Notes: generated by a model from the letters alone, not told the origin. 64,000 nucleotides of DNA from Myceligenerans salitolerans (GCF_017349295.1 NZ_JAFMPK010000047.1:1-64000), one strand, 5' to 3'; shown: positions 18,019 through 26,876, numbered from the stretch's first letter. Made by a program: numbers and translations.

Positions 18019-18834
18019 TCAGCGGACGGTGGTGCGGGCGGCCCGCTCGATCAGGTCGGAGACCACGTGGGGCCTGGAGACGGCGACCGCGTGCGAAGCC
18101 TTGATCTCCGTGGTGTGCGATCCTGCTCGCTCGGACATGAACCGCATGGAGTCGGCGGGAATGGTCAGGTCCTCGGTGGTGATCAAGGCCCAGCTCGGGA
18201 TCGTCTTCCACGCCGCGCGCGTCGCCGTGTCGTTGAGTGCCGACTCGGCGATGGGCCGCTGGGTCGCAGCCAGCAGCGTGGTGGTCCGGCGGGGAACGTC
18301 CGCTGCGAACACCCGCCGGAACTCGTCCTGCTGGACGTAGAGGTCGGTGCCGGTCGTGCCGTCGGCCGCCGGGAACGGCACCGCGTCCAGGGCCGGGCCC
18401 AGTTCACCGCCCGGATACTTCGCGGCCAGCTCGGCGGTGCTCTCGCCGGCGTCGAGCTGGAAGCTGGCGATGTACACGAGCGCCTTGACATCCCGGTCAC
18501 CGGCGGCCGCCTGGGTGATCACCGACCCACCGTAGGAGTGGCCGGCGAGGATGACGGGACCCTCGATGCTGTCCAGCACGCTGCTGAGGTACTCCGCGTC
18601 GCCGTGCAGCCCGCGCAGCGGGTTGGCCGGGGCGATCACGGGGTACCCCGCACGCCGGAGGTCGGTGATGACGCCGTTCCAGCTCGAGGAGTCGGCGAAG
18701 GCGCCGTGCACCAGCACCACGGTCGGCTTCTCGGGCCCGGTGTGCGGACCCTGGGCGGCGACCGGGGCGCCGGCGGTGGTCACCAGTGCGGTCAGAGCCA
18801 CGCCGGCCGCCAGGAGTGTGCGCTTGAGGTTCAT
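18019..18834 (-). CDS. Secreted alpha/beta hydrolase
   Basis: A 271-residue EstC-like alpha/beta hydrolase with a signal peptide (residues 1-27, cleavage after PVAA or PVAAQ). The fold starts at VVLVHGAFADSSSW, and the nucleophile elbow is GHSYGG. The C-terminal His is in KASHAVAVSRP. It is very similar to the next gene upstream (18869-19615), which lacks a signal peptide, indicating a duplication followed by change of location. The gap between the two is 34 bp, so they are probably one operon. Confidence 0.9.
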   Translation of the reverse strand: MNLKRTLLAAGVALTALVTTAGAPVAAQGPHTGPEKPTVVLVHGAFADSSSWNGVITDLRRAGYPVIAPANPLRGLHGDAEYLSSVLDSIEGPVILAGHSYGGSVITQAAAGDRDVKALVYIASFQLDAGESTAELAAKYPGGELGPALDAVPFPAADGTTGTDLYVQQDEFRRVFAADVPRRTTTLLAATQRPIAESALNDTATRAAWKTIPSWALITTEDLTIPADSMRFMSERAGSHTTEIKASHAVAVSRPHVVSDLIERAARTTVR

Positions 18835-18868
18835 GACAGAGATTCCGTTCTGTGTGTGATCGGTCGGA

Positions 18869-19615
18869 TCAGCGGGTGGTGGCGCGTGCGGCGGCGTCGA
18901 TGATGTCGGCGACCGCTGCCGGCCGGGACACGGACACGGCGTGGGACGCGTCGATCTCGGTGGTGTGAGATCCGGCGCGCTCGGCCATGAAGCGCATCGA
19001 GTCGGCGGGGATGGCGAGGTCCTGGGTCGTGATGAGAGCCCAGCTCGGGATCGTTCGCCATGCGGCCTTCGTCGCCTTGTCCTCCAGCGCGGCCGCGGCG
19101 ATCGGCCGCTGCGTGGCGGCCATCAGGTCGGTCACGTCGGGGTCGACGTCGGCCGCGAAGACCCGGCGGAACTCGTCGGGCCGGATGTAGAGGTCGGAGC
19201 CGACGCTGCCGTCGTCCGCGGGGAACGGGCGGGGGCCCAGCGCGGGCCCCAGCTCTCCGCCGGGATACTTCGCGGCGAGCTCGCCGGTGCTCTCGCCGGC
19301 GTCGAGGTGGAAGCTGGCGACGTAGACCAGGGCCGTCACGTTCGCTGCGCCGTCGGCGGCCTCACCCATCACGGAGCCGCCGTAGGAGTGGCCGGCGACG
19401 ACCACCGGGCCGTCGATGCTGTCGATCACGCTGCGCAGGTAGGCGGCGTCCTGGGCCAGGCCGCGCAACGGGTTGGCCACGGCGACGGATCGGTATCCGC
19501 GCCTGCCGAGGTCCGCGATGACGCCGTTCCAGCTGGCGGACTCGGCGAACGCACCGTGGACGAGGACCACGGTCGGGGTCGTGGGGGAGGAGGTGGTGCG
19601 GGGTGTGTTGCTCAT
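18869..19615 (-). CDS. Cytoplasmic alpha/beta hydrolase, paralogue of the secreted one
   Basis: A 248-residue alpha/beta hydrolase with VVLVHGAFAESASW, nucleophile elbow GHSYGG and the C-terminal His in DASHAVSVSRP. Most of its length aligns with the secreted neighbour, but it starts MSNTPRTTSS with no export signal. The start at 19615 is preferred because the longer reading runs through the operators in the intergenic region. It is divergent from the GntR gene, and two palindromes (19659-19672 and 19719-19730) lie between them. Confidence 0.9.
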   Translation of the reverse strand: MSNTPRTTSSPTTPTVVLVHGAFAESASWNGVIADLGRRGYRSVAVANPLRGLAQDAAYLRSVIDSIDGPVVVAGHSYGGSVMGEAADGAANVTALVYVASFHLDAGESTGELAAKYPGGELGPALGPRPFPADDGSVGSDLYIRPDEFRRVFAADVDPDVTDLMAATQRPIAAAALEDKATKAAWRTIPSWALITTQDLAIPADSMRFMAERAGSHTTEIDASHAVSVSRPAAVADIIDAAARATTR

Positions 19616-19658
19616 GATCGGTCCTGTCGGTGTCGGAGGGCTGCCGTTGTCAGCAGGA

Positions 19659-19672
19659 TGCAATATATTGCA
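19659..19672. promoter_or_regulatory. GntR operator candidate 1 (hydrolase side)
   Basis: TGCAATATATTGCA is a perfect 14-bp palindrome, 43 bases before the hydrolase start. Such an AT core is very unusual in this GC-rich DNA, and two more copies occur nearby. Confidence 0.75.
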
Positions 19673-19718
19673 CGGAGGCGTCAAGGTGTGGCGGCTTGCG
19701 TTTATTCCCGGCGGCGGA

Positions 19719-19730
19719 CCAATATATTGG
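19719..19730. promoter_or_regulatory. GntR operator candidate 2 (autoregulatory)
   Basis: CCAATATATTGG is a perfect 12-bp palindrome directly abutting the GntR start codon at 19731, so binding would block translation initiation sequence or transcription of the regulator itself. Confidence 0.7.
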
Positions 19731-20378
19731 ATGCCCATCCCGCAGAACGCCCCGCTCATCAACCGCCGTCTTCTCCGGGACGACGTCTACCACCGCCTGC
19801 GCGACGCCATCGTCGACGGCACCCTCGCTCCTGGTGAGCAGCTGCGGGACGTGGACCTGGCCGCGTGGCTCGGGGTCAGCCGCACTCCCGTCCGGGAGGC
19901 GTTGCTGCGCCTGGCGGAGGCTGGGTTGGTCGCTGCGCAGCCGGGGCGCTCCACCAGCGTGACCTCGTTGACCGAACGCGGGGTGCGCGAGGCGCGGGAC
20001 GTCGTGGCGGCGATGCACCAGCTGGCCGTCCGCGAGGCTGTCGGCAGCCTCACCGAGGCCGACCTGGACACGATGCGCGCGGCCAACGCTCGCTTCCGCG
20101 CGGCGATCGCGGACGGTGACATCGAGGCCGCGATCGCCGCCGACGACCAGCTGCACGCCGTCCCGGTGGCCGTCGCCTCCAACAGTGCGCTGAGCACGGT
20201 GCTCGACCAGTTCACCCCGGTGCTCCGGCGCGCAGAACGCCTCCGCTTCTCCTCGGTGGACGCCGACGCGTCCGCGAACCGGCACGACGAGCTCATCCAG
20301 GCCTGTGCGGACGGCGACACCGAGCGCGCCGAACGGATCGCCGTCGGTACCTGGAGCACCCTTCCGACGGTCGAGTGA
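19731..20378 (+). CDS. GntR-family (FadR subgroup) transcriptional regulator
   Basis: A 215-residue regulator with an N-terminal winged helix (about 10-75, LGVSRTPVREALLRLAEAGLV) and a C-terminal helical FCD-like ligand domain. The ATG at 19731 is chosen because it follows the AATATATT palindrome immediately and starts just before the DNA-binding domain. It lies between the hydrolases (divergent) and acdS (same strand, 109-bp gap), and the same palindromic core precedes all three transcription units. GntR-type regulators beside acdS are known in actinobacteria. The ligand might be ACC or a related amino acid. Confidence 0.9.
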   Translation: MPIPQNAPLINRRLLRDDVYHRLRDAIVDGTLAPGEQLRDVDLAAWLGVSRTPVREALLRLAEAGLVAAQPGRSTSVTSLTERGVREARDVVAAMHQLAVREAVGSLTEADLDTMRAANARFRAAIADGDIEAAIAADDQLHAVPVAVASNSALSTVLDQFTPVLRRAERLRFSSVDADASANRHDELIQACADGDTERAERIAVGTWSTLPTVE

Positions 20379-20441
20379 TCCGCTGACGTGTCGGCGGTCC
20401 GCTCCGCGCCGATGGCCGGCGGTCGGGACTCTTGACCGCAT

Positions 20442-20453
20442 GTAATATATTGC
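20442..20453. promoter_or_regulatory. GntR operator candidate 3 (acdS side)
   Basis: GTAATATATTGC has the same AATATATT core as the other two sites with imperfect flanks, 34 bases before the acdS ATG. Confidence 0.7.
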
Positions 20454-20487
20454 GCGCAGCGGTATCGCCCGACGACGAGGAGAGCTC

Positions 20488-21507
20488 ATGGCCCTGTCCG
20501 ACTTCCCGCGCCACCCCCTCACCTTCGGGCCGAGCCCGGTCCACCCGATGCCCCGGCTCACCGCGCACCTCGGTGGTGCCGAGATCTGGGCCAAGCGCGA
20601 GGACTGCAACGCGGGCCTGGCCTACGGCGGCAACAAGACCCGGAAGCTGGAGTACCTGGTGCCCGACGCACTCGCGCAGGGGGCGGACACCCTGGTGTCG
20701 ATCGGGGGGTACCAGTCCAACCACACGCGTCAGGTCGCGGCCGTGGCTGCGTCCCTGGGACTCCGGGCGGTGCTGGTGCAGGAGAACTGGGTCGACTGGC
20801 CCGACTCCGTCGCCGACCGCGTCGGCAACATCATGCTGAGCCGGATCATGGGCGCCGAGGTGCGGCTCGACCCTGCCGGATTCGGCATCGGCTTCAAGGA
20901 TTCCTGGGCTCGCGCGATCGAGGACGTGCGGGAGAGCGGCGGCACGCCCTACGCGATCCCGGCGGGTGCCTCCGACCACCGGCTGGGCGGCCTCGGGTTC
21001 GCGCGCTGGGCCTACGAGGTCCGGGAGCAGGAGCGTGCCCTGGACGTCTTCTTCGACACCATCGTCGTGTGCGCCGTCACCGGGTCCACGCTGGCGGGCA
21101 TGATCGCCGGGTTCGCGGCACTCGAGGAGGCCGGCGGGCCCTCGCGCCGGGTGATCGGCATCGACGCCAGCGCCAAGCTCGACGAGACGCGTGACCAGGT
21201 GGCCCGGATCGCCCGTGCGACGGCCGAGCTCATCGGCGTCGGACGGCCTCTGCGGGACGACGAGATCACCGTGCTGCCGGGGTGGGCCGGGGACGACTAC
21301 GGCATCCCGGTCGAGTCGACGCTGGAGGCGATCCGGCTGACCGGCCGCCTGGAGGGCGTGATCATCGATCCCGTCTACGAGGGCAAGTCGATGGCCGGCC
21401 TGGTCGACCTCGTGGCCGGAGGCGGGATTCCCGCCGACAGCACGGTGCTCTACGCCCACCTGGGCGGTCAGCCGGCCCTGAACGCCTACAGCGGTCTGTT
21501 CACGTAG
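20488..21507 (+). CDS. acdS: 1-aminocyclopropane-1-carboxylate (ACC) deaminase
   Basis: A 339-residue PLP enzyme that opens ACC, the plant ethylene precursor, to 2-oxobutyrate and ammonia. The PLP lysine is Lys50 in [11 protein letters not shown], followed by [15 protein letters not shown]. The residues that separate true ACC deaminases from D-cysteine desulfhydrases are kept: Glu298 (in VYEGKS, equivalent to Glu295) and Leu325 (in YAHLGG, equivalent to Leu322). The length matches AcdS (about 338). The ATG has GAGGAG upstream. A GntR regulator precedes it, and a strong hairpin at 21546 follows. The gene suggests a life close to plant roots. Confidence 0.93.
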   Translation: MALSDFPRHPLTFGPSPVHPMPRLTAHLGGAEIWAKREDCNAGLAYGGNKTRKLEYLVPDALAQGADTLVSIGGYQSNHTRQVAAVAASLGLRAVLVQENWVDWPDSVADRVGNIMLSRIMGAEVRLDPAGFGIGFKDSWARAIEDVRESGGTPYAIPAGASDHRLGGLGFARWAYEVREQERALDVFFDTIVVCAVTGSTLAGMIAGFAALEEAGGPSRRVIGIDASAKLDETRDQVARIARATAELIGVGRPLRDDEITVLPGWAGDDYGIPVESTLEAIRLTGRLEGVIIDPVYEGKSMAGLVDLVAGGGIPADSTVLYAHLGGQPALNAYSGLFT

Positions 21508-21545
21508 GCCCGGGGCCCGTCCCGGGGCGGCCGGGCGTCGGAAAT

Positions 21546-21574
21546 GGGGCCCCTACCGCACCGGTAGGGGCCCC
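21546..21574. terminator. Strong hairpin between convergent acdS and xylanase genes
   Basis: A perfect 13-bp stem (GGGGCCCCTACCG paired with CGGTAGGGGCCCC) closes a 3-base loop. It lies 39 bases after the acdS stop and 117 bases after the xylanase stop on the other strand. There is no T-run, but such hairpins commonly end transcripts in actinobacteria and can work in both directions. Confidence 0.8.
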
Positions 21575-21690
21575 GTTCCATGGTGACCGGCGTCAGTCCC
21601 GGCCAGGACGGCCGCCGCGGTCGCGTCCTGCCCGGTGCCCGCCACCATCGCGAGGGCACCGAGGAGGGACGCGCGCCGCGTCGGCGACGG

Positions 21691-22707
21691 TCAGGTGCAG
21701 GAGACCGTCGCCGACGACGGTGGGCTGCCGTTCGCGACGAAGCCGTAGGTGGTCGACTGGCCGGCGCCGAGACTGCCGTTCCAGCCGACATCGGTCACCG
21801 TGTTCCCGCTGGCCGATCCGTTCCAGATCTGTGAGATCGAGATGCTCGACGGCAGTGTCGTGGTCCAGCCGTCGATCCCGCCGGACCCGGCCGTGACGGT
21901 GACGTTCGCCTGATAGCCCGAACCCCAGGAGTTGACGATCTCCAGCGCGGCCGTGCAGCCGCCGTCGCCACCCGGGGGAGGAGTGGTCGGCGGAGGCGTC
22001 GGATCGCCCCCGGAACCCTCGCTCACGGTGACGTTGGAGGAGCCGGAGGACTGGTAACCCTCGGTGGCGAAGATCTGGTAGTAGTGGTTGCTCCCCAGGT
22101 TGAGGCCGTGTTGTGCCCAGGCGTTCACGTGGTTCTGGAAGGTGATCGTGCCGCTCGTGCGCTTGCTCGTGCGGACGCTCCAGAACTGGGAGAACGTCGC
22201 GGTCCCGTCGATGGACGGCTTCTCCACCCGCTCGGTGCGGTAGATGTCGTACGTTCCGCCGTCCGACGTGACGGTGCCCAGCGAGTTGGCGCCCGGCGGA
22301 CGCCAGGAGCCCCACGACTCGACCACGTAGTACTCGATCAGAGGGTTGCGCGTCCAGCCGTACAGAGTGAGGTACGAGTTCCCGTTCGGGTTGTACTGCG
22401 CGCTGTAGTCGACCACGCGGCTGGTGGTGCCGGGGTTCCACCCCTTGCCCGCCACGAAGTTGTTCGTGTTGCCCCACTGCGTGGAGTAGCTCCCGCCGGG
22501 TAGGAGGTCCATCGAGACGGAACCCTCCGTGTCGGTCCAGAACGAGTAGAAGTACCCGTCATGGGTGCCCTCGTCGTTGGTGTCGACCGCGGCCGCGGGG
22601 CCGGCTCCGCTGACGACCAGGGTGAGTGCGGCGCCCGCGCTCATCAGGGCCGTGGCCATCCGGCCGCGGCGCCGTGGGCCGGACCGTCGTTCAGCAAACG
22701 ATTTCAT
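21691..22707 (-). CDS. Secreted endo-1,4-beta-xylanase, GH11 with C-terminal CBM2
   Basis: A 338-residue exported xylanase. A signal peptide (about 1-40, ending GPAAA) is followed by a GH11 jelly-roll (about 45-232). The catalytic nucleophile Glu lies in [13 protein letters not shown] and the acid/base Glu in [12 protein letters not shown] Pro/Thr/Gly linker ([18 protein letters not shown]) leads to a CBM2 module (about 250-338) with terminal Cys residues, starting at [12 protein letters not shown], which binds cellulose or xylan. It lies next to an LPMO gene on the same strand, 42 bp away, probably as one degradative unit. Confidence 0.95.
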   Translation of the reverse strand: MKSFAERRSGPRRRGRMATALMSAGAALTLVVSGAGPAAAVDTNDEGTHDGYFYSFWTDTEGSVSMDLLPGGSYSTQWGNTNNFVAGKGWNPGTTSRVVDYSAQYNPNGNSYLTLYGWTRNPLIEYYVVESWGSWRPPGANSLGTVTSDGGTYDIYRTERVEKPSIDGTATFSQFWSVRTSKRTSGTITFQNHVNAWAQHGLNLGSNHYYQIFATEGYQSSGSSNVTVSEGSGGDPTPPPTTPPPGGDGGCTAALEIVNSWGSGYQANVTVTAGSGGIDGWTTTLPSSISISQIWNGSASGNTVTDVGWNGSLGAGQSTTYGFVANGSPPSSATVSCT

Positions 22708-22749
22708 CGTGACACTCCTTCGTGTGATCCGATGGTGCGGACGCCGGGG

Positions 22750-23502
22750 TCAGCAGGTGCCCACCTGCTGCCAGACCTCCCACTGGTCCGACCAGTCGGC
22801 CGGGCTCTGGTTCTGCGTCCACCACTGGGCCTCGTACACGGCACCCTGGAAGGAGGCCCGGTCGCCGGCGTGGTAGACGGTGTTCATGCTCCATTCCGCT
22901 ACGGAGCACTCGCCGGGCTCCGGCTCCTCGGGCTCCGGTGCCGGCGTGCCGCCGGGGGTGATGTACGCGTCGATGCAGGCGTAGAACGCGTTGACCGTGT
23001 CGGCGATGTTCCACCGGACGAAGATCTTGTGGTTGCCCTCCGGCAGGTTGGAGATGTGGTGCGTGACGGTGTCGGGCGGCAGGGCGCCGCCGTCGTCGAT
23101 CGTCGCGTGCAGCCGGCCGTCCACGAAGTACTCCCAGGTGGACGTCGAGTGGTTGGCCACGATGTCCCAGGTGAACGTCTGGTTGGTGCTGACCGCCTGG
23201 CGCGGCCAGCTGATCGACTCGTTGTCCAGCTCGCTGAAGCGGCCGCCTCCGGAACACTGCATCGAGCCCTTGGGGGCCTCCACGCTCCACGGCTCGTACT
23301 GGACGGGGCCGCAGTTCGGGACCGCACCCGTGTAGCACAGGTCCTGACGGCTGGGCGGGTCGACGATCCAGCCGTGCGCCTGCGCCGACGGCACGGGGGC
23401 GGTCACGAGGACGGTGAACGTCAGCGCCAGGGTGGCGAGGACGGACAGGAGAAGTCGACCGACGGCCGATCGCGGCATTCTGGGCAGGGCGATGGATCTC
23501 AT
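22750..23502 (-). CDS. Secreted AA10 lytic polysaccharide monooxygenase with C-terminal CBM5/12
   Basis: A 250-residue copper enzyme that oxidatively cleaves crystalline chitin or cellulose. The signal peptide ends SAQA so that His43 (HGW) becomes the N-terminal copper ligand; His118 (VANHSTSTW) completes the histidine brace. The NAFYACID stretch provides the axial aromatic residue. A Pro/Glu linker leads to a CBM5/12 module (about 200-250, with EAQWWTQNQSP), a type usually linked to chitin. It lies upstream of the xylanase and may be cotranscribed with it. Confidence 0.93.
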   Translation of the reverse strand: MRSIALPRMPRSAVGRLLLSVLATLALTFTVLVTAPVPSAQAHGWIVDPPSRQDLCYTGAVPNCGPVQYEPWSVEAPKGSMQCSGGGRFSELDNESISWPRQAVSTNQTFTWDIVANHSTSTWEYFVDGRLHATIDDGGALPPDTVTHHISNLPEGNHKIFVRWNIADTVNAFYACIDAYITPGGTPAPEPEEPEPGECSVAEWSMNTVYHAGDRASFQGAVYEAQWWTQNQSPADWSDQWEVWQQVGTC

Positions 23503-23586
23503 GTTCGGGTCACCTCGATCAGGTATCGAATGGATGCGCGTGCTCGACGACCGTACGGTCGAGGCGGCCGGTACCGGCAGGGGAGA

Positions 23587-23594
23587 AAACGTTT
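23587..23594. promoter_or_regulatory. AAACGTTT palindrome upstream of the LPMO gene
   Basis: AAACGTTT, inside GAAAACGTTTC, lies about 85 bases before the LPMO start. Similar AACGTT-centred sites are used by LacI-family regulators of polysaccharide genes. It overlaps the end of the MerR gene, and the short length limits confidence. Confidence 0.25.
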
Positions 23595-24049
23595 CAGTTC
23601 GACGGCTCGGAGGTGGGCGCGGCAGGTTCGAGCGCCGCCGCGCCGTCGTCGGCGACGTCCGTGTACGGCGCCCACGGCGGTTCGCGGAGCGCAGGGCAGT
23701 GCTCAGGGGTCGGATGGTGTGCGATCTCGATCATCCGGTCGAGGGCGTCGCGTGTGGCGGCGAGGTCGGCCATGGTGGCCGTGATCCGGTCACGCTCGGC
23801 CGCCAGCAGCTCGAAGGCGTCGGGGGAGCCCTGCCCGGCCTCGATGAAGGGCAGGAGCTTCCGGATGGTGCGGCTCGGCAGGCCGGCCGTGAGGAGCTGC
23901 TGAATCAGCCGAACCCGTTCCACGGCCGATCCCGGGTACGTGCGCTGCCCGCTGTGGGTGCGGTCCGGCGCGAGCAGACCCCGTTCCTCGTAGTAGCGCA
24001 GAGCCCTCGTGCTGACGCCCGCCTGCCGCGCGATGTCACCTATCCGCAT
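23594..24049 (-). CDS. MerR-family transcriptional regulator
   Basis: A 151-residue regulator with the N-terminal MerR winged helix (residues 1-70, IGDIARQAGVSTRALRYYEE) and a dimerising coiled coil (about 78-118). The C-terminus is short and has no metal-binding cysteine cluster; its one Cys is in TPEHCPAL. It resembles regulators of SDR or oxidoreductase genes more than metal sensors. It is divergent from the SDR at 24186, and a typical MerR operator lies between them. Confidence 0.92.
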   Translation of the reverse strand: MRIGDIARQAGVSTRALRYYEERGLLAPDRTHSGQRTYPGSAVERVRLIQQLLTAGLPSRTIRKLLPFIEAGQGSPDAFELLAAERDRITATMADLAATRDALDRMIEIAHHPTPEHCPALREPPWAPYTDVADDGAAALEPAAPTSEPSN

Positions 24050-24094
24050 CCGCGTCCTCCTCCGTTCCTCGGTCCCGCGAGCTTCGACTTGCCC

Positions 24095-24110
24095 TTGACG
24101 TCAACGTCAA
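24095..24110. promoter_or_regulatory. MerR-type operator in the divergent promoter
   Basis: TTGACGT-CA-ACGTCAA is a perfect inverted repeat that also contains a -35-like TTGACG, as in MerR-controlled promoters where the regulator sits between -35 and -10. It lies 46 bases after the MerR start and 75 bases before the SDR start. Confidence 0.7.
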
Positions 24111-24185
24111 CTTTTACCGTAGCCGACGCGGGGGCCGCCACGGCCCACGCGACCGGAGAAGACCCGTACAAGGAGCAGGCACCAC

Positions 24186-24911
24186 ATGAAGATCGCCGAC
24201 CAGGTCGCCCTCGTCACCGGATCCAACCGCGGTATCGGCCGCCAGTTCGTCCTCGAGCTGCTCGAGCGCGGGGCGAGCAAGGTGTACGCGACCGCCCGAC
24301 GCCCCGAGAGCATCGACGTCGACGACAGCCGGGTCGTGCCGCTGCGACTCGATCTGCTCGACCACGGGTCCGTCGCCGCGGCCGCGGAACGCGCGCGCGA
24401 CGTGACGCTTCTCGTGAACAACGCCGGCATCGCAACCGGCGCCCCGCTCGTCACGGGCGACCTCGCCGAGGCGCGCCGCGAGATGGACACGCACCTGTGG
24501 GGCACGCTGGACGTGATCCGTGAGTTCAGCCCGGTCCTCGCCGCGAACGGCGGAGGCGCGGTCGTGAACGTGCTGTCGGCGCTGTCGTGGTTCGCCGCGC
24601 CGGGCACCGGCTCGTACTCGGCCGCCAAGGCCGCCGAGTGGAACATGACGAACGGCGTGCGTCTCGAGCTCGCTGACCAGGGCACCCTGGTGCAGGGCGT
24701 CCTCCTCGGAGCGGCCGACACCGACATCTCGGCAGGCTACGACGGTCCCAAGATCGATCCGCGCGACGTCCCGCGCCGATCGCTCGACGGTGTGGCCACC
24801 GGGTCGATCGAGGTGGTCGTGGACGACTGGACCGCCATGGTGAAGGCGTCTCTCGCGACGGACCCCGCTGCGTTCTACGAGCAGATCACGGAACTGCTCG
24901 CCGCCGGCTGA
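24186..24911 (+). CDS. Short-chain dehydrogenase/reductase
   Basis: A 241-residue SDR with cofactor motif TGSNRGIG (12-19), NNAG in LLVNNAGIATG and the active-site pair in YSAAK. The length is classical. It is the likely target of the divergent MerR regulator. Substrate unknown. Confidence 0.92.
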   Translation: MKIADQVALVTGSNRGIGRQFVLELLERGASKVYATARRPESIDVDDSRVVPLRLDLLDHGSVAAAAERARDVTLLVNNAGIATGAPLVTGDLAEARREMDTHLWGTLDVIREFSPVLAANGGGAVVNVLSALSWFAAPGTGSYSAAKAAEWNMTNGVRLELADQGTLVQGVLLGAADTDISAGYDGPKIDPRDVPRRSLDGVATGSIEVVVDDWTAMVKASLATDPAAFYEQITELLAAG

Positions 24912-25057
24912 GCCTCTCGTGAAGGCCGTCCGGAACCTCATCGGCCGGCCTCGTCGTCGCCCGGACGTGAGCGGCACCGCCGCGAGCGGTCCCGGAACCA
25001 CGGCGCCCGGGCGGGGACCGAGGTGCCGGGACCGGCGCGGGGTCCGGGAGCCGGGCC

Positions 25058-25543
25058 TCAGCTCGCCGGGTAGGGGGCGGCGACGTCGAGGATCCAGGTG
25101 ACGCCGAAGCGGTCGGTCAGCATGCCGAACGCCGGGGCCCACCGCGCCGGCCCGTACTGCTCGACGACCGTCGCGCCGTCGGCCAGCTTCTCCCAGAGCT
25201 TTCCGACCTCCTCGACGTCGTCGCCTCGGACGGACACGAAGAACGGGTCGGTGGTGACCGTCATACCGTTCTCCCGGCGGGTCGACGACCCGGCCCCGGA
25301 CGTCTCGCCGGACGTCGGGCCGTCGCCCGCCGAGCTCGGCACGTCGTAGGCCATCACGCGGAAGCCGTTGCCGGAGACGACCTGGCCCCAGACGACCTTG
25401 CCCGCGTCAGGCAGCTGCGCCGGCATGCCGAAGTCGCCGTAGGTGATGATCGTCGCCGTGCCGCCGAACACCTCCCCATAGAACTCCAGGGCCGCGCGGG
25501 CCTCGCCGTGGAAGTTGAGGTGGGTCACCGTGTTCACAGCCAT
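25058..25543 (-). CDS. VOC-family protein (PhnB/YjdN-like glyoxalase fold)
   Basis: A 161-residue protein of the PhnB-like VOC type. The N-terminal strand is VTHLNFHGEARAALEFYGEV, with FGMPAQ and the C-terminal DRFGVTWILD strand. The ATG at 25543 has AAGGAG upstream; longer readings are spurious. It is divergent, with a 93-bp gap, from a WYL-domain regulator that probably controls it. Function of these small proteins is generally unknown. Confidence 0.88.
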   Translation of the reverse strand: MAVNTVTHLNFHGEARAALEFYGEVFGGTATIITYGDFGMPAQLPDAGKVVWGQVVSGNGFRVMAYDVPSSAGDGPTSGETSGAGSSTRRENGMTVTTDPFFVSVRGDDVEEVGKLWEKLADGATVVEQYGPARWAPAFGMLTDRFGVTWILDVAAPYPAS

Positions 25544-25636
25544 GTCGTGCACTCCTTGTCGTGGATCGCCCGGGGAACCCGGACGCATCCGAACGATGGC
25601 AGCAGTACAGGACAGAGATCGTCCGCTTCCTGCGGC

Positions 25637-26653
25637 ATGATCGAGATCGTGCCCACCAGTTCCGCATCCACCACCTCGCGCCGCCTCCTGTCGCTCCTGT
25701 CGCTCCTGCAAACCCGCCGGGACTGGCCGGGCGGCCTGCTCGCGGAGCGCCTCGAGGTCAGCGAACGAACCGTGCGCCGAGACATCGACCGACTGCGTGG
25801 GCTCGGGTACCCGATCCGCGCGGCCAAGGGGCCCGACGGCGGCTACCGGCTGGACGCCGGCAGCAACCTGCCCCCTCTCCTGTTCGACGACGAGCAGGCG
25901 GTGGCCCTCGCGGTCGCACTGCGCGTCGCCGTCACCACCGGCGCGGCGATCGACGAGGCGGCCGCCCGGGCGCTGGCCACGGTACGGCAGGTCATGCCGG
26001 CCCGCTTGCGCGCTCGCGTCGATGCGCTCGAGGCGACCGCGGCGGTCCCGGCCGCTCGCCCTCAGGTCGACGCCGAGGTGCTGCTCGCGATCGGTGCCGC
26101 CATCCGCGCCAACGAGGAACTGCGCTTCGACTACGCCGGTGCCGGCGGGAACGACGGCACGGACCAGGCAGTCGCGCCGCCGCGCCAGGTGCAGCCCCAC
26201 CACCTGCTCGCGCGCGCAGGCCTCTGGTACCTGGTCGCCTGGAGCCCGCGGCACCAGGACTGGCGTGTCCACCGCGTCGACCGCATGACGCTCCGTGTGC
26301 CGAACGGGCCCCGGTTCACGCCTCGTGAGCTTCCCGGAGGCGACGCCGGTGCCTTCCTGTCCGCACGGTTCAAGGGCTCGGACGACGCCGGCACCTGGCC
26401 GTGCGCGGGCGAGGTGATCATCGAACTGCCGGCCTCCCGCGTCGCGCCGTTCGCCGGTGACGGCCTCGTGCAGGATCTCGGCCCCACGCGGTGCCGGCTC
26501 CGTGCCGGGTCCTGGTCCTGGGCAGGGCTCGCGGCCCACCTCGCGCGCTACGACGCCGACGTCACCGTCGTCGGCCCGCCCCAGCTTCGTGCCGCTTTCG
26601 CCGACCTCGCCCGACGCGCCGAGCGCGCGGCCCGTCCGGCGTCCGCGGTGTGA
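25637..26653 (+). CDS. HTH/WYL-domain transcriptional regulator (YafY-like)
   Basis: A 338-residue regulator. An N-terminal DeoR-type helix-turn-helix (about 15-68, LLAERLEVSERTVRRDIDRL) is followed by a WYL domain (about 145-225, including WYLVAWSPRHQDWRVHRVDRM) and a WCX-like C-terminus. The start is the ATG at 25637 just ahead of the HTH. It is divergent from the VOC gene. WYL proteins sense ligands or nucleic acids; the ligand here is unknown. Confidence 0.9.
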   Translation: MIEIVPTSSASTTSRRLLSLLSLLQTRRDWPGGLLAERLEVSERTVRRDIDRLRGLGYPIRAAKGPDGGYRLDAGSNLPPLLFDDEQAVALAVALRVAVTTGAAIDEAAARALATVRQVMPARLRARVDALEATAAVPAARPQVDAEVLLAIGAAIRANEELRFDYAGAGGNDGTDQAVAPPRQVQPHHLLARAGLWYLVAWSPRHQDWRVHRVDRMTLRVPNGPRFTPRELPGGDAGAFLSARFKGSDDAGTWPCAGEVIIELPASRVAPFAGDGLVQDLGPTRCRLRAGSWSWAGLAAHLARYDADVTVVGPPQLRAAFADLARRAERAARPASAV

Positions 26654-26876
26654 CGGCGGCCGGCGTCTCGGATGCGGTGGTGCCGCCGGGGCCGACGCCG
26701 GACCCGGGTAGAGGCCGCTCGGGACCGATGTACCCATCGCGGGTGAAAATGGATTTACTCGTAACCAAATTGTGGGACAAGGCTGACTTTTGGTGCCAAG
26801 CTGACTGACCGGGCCGCCGTGTCGCCGGTAAGGACGCGGTCGTGCCACGAGCTGCTCGCCAAAGTCAGGAGTGACG
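26654..26876. other. AT-richer promoter region before the secreted-protein locus
   Basis: A 223-bp gap. Bases 26735-26800 are markedly richer in A+T than their surroundings, with TTTACTCGTAACC and two copies of GCTGACT (26781 and 26800). It is the probable promoter of the 26.9-36.3 kb genes. No palindrome stands out. Confidence 0.4.
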
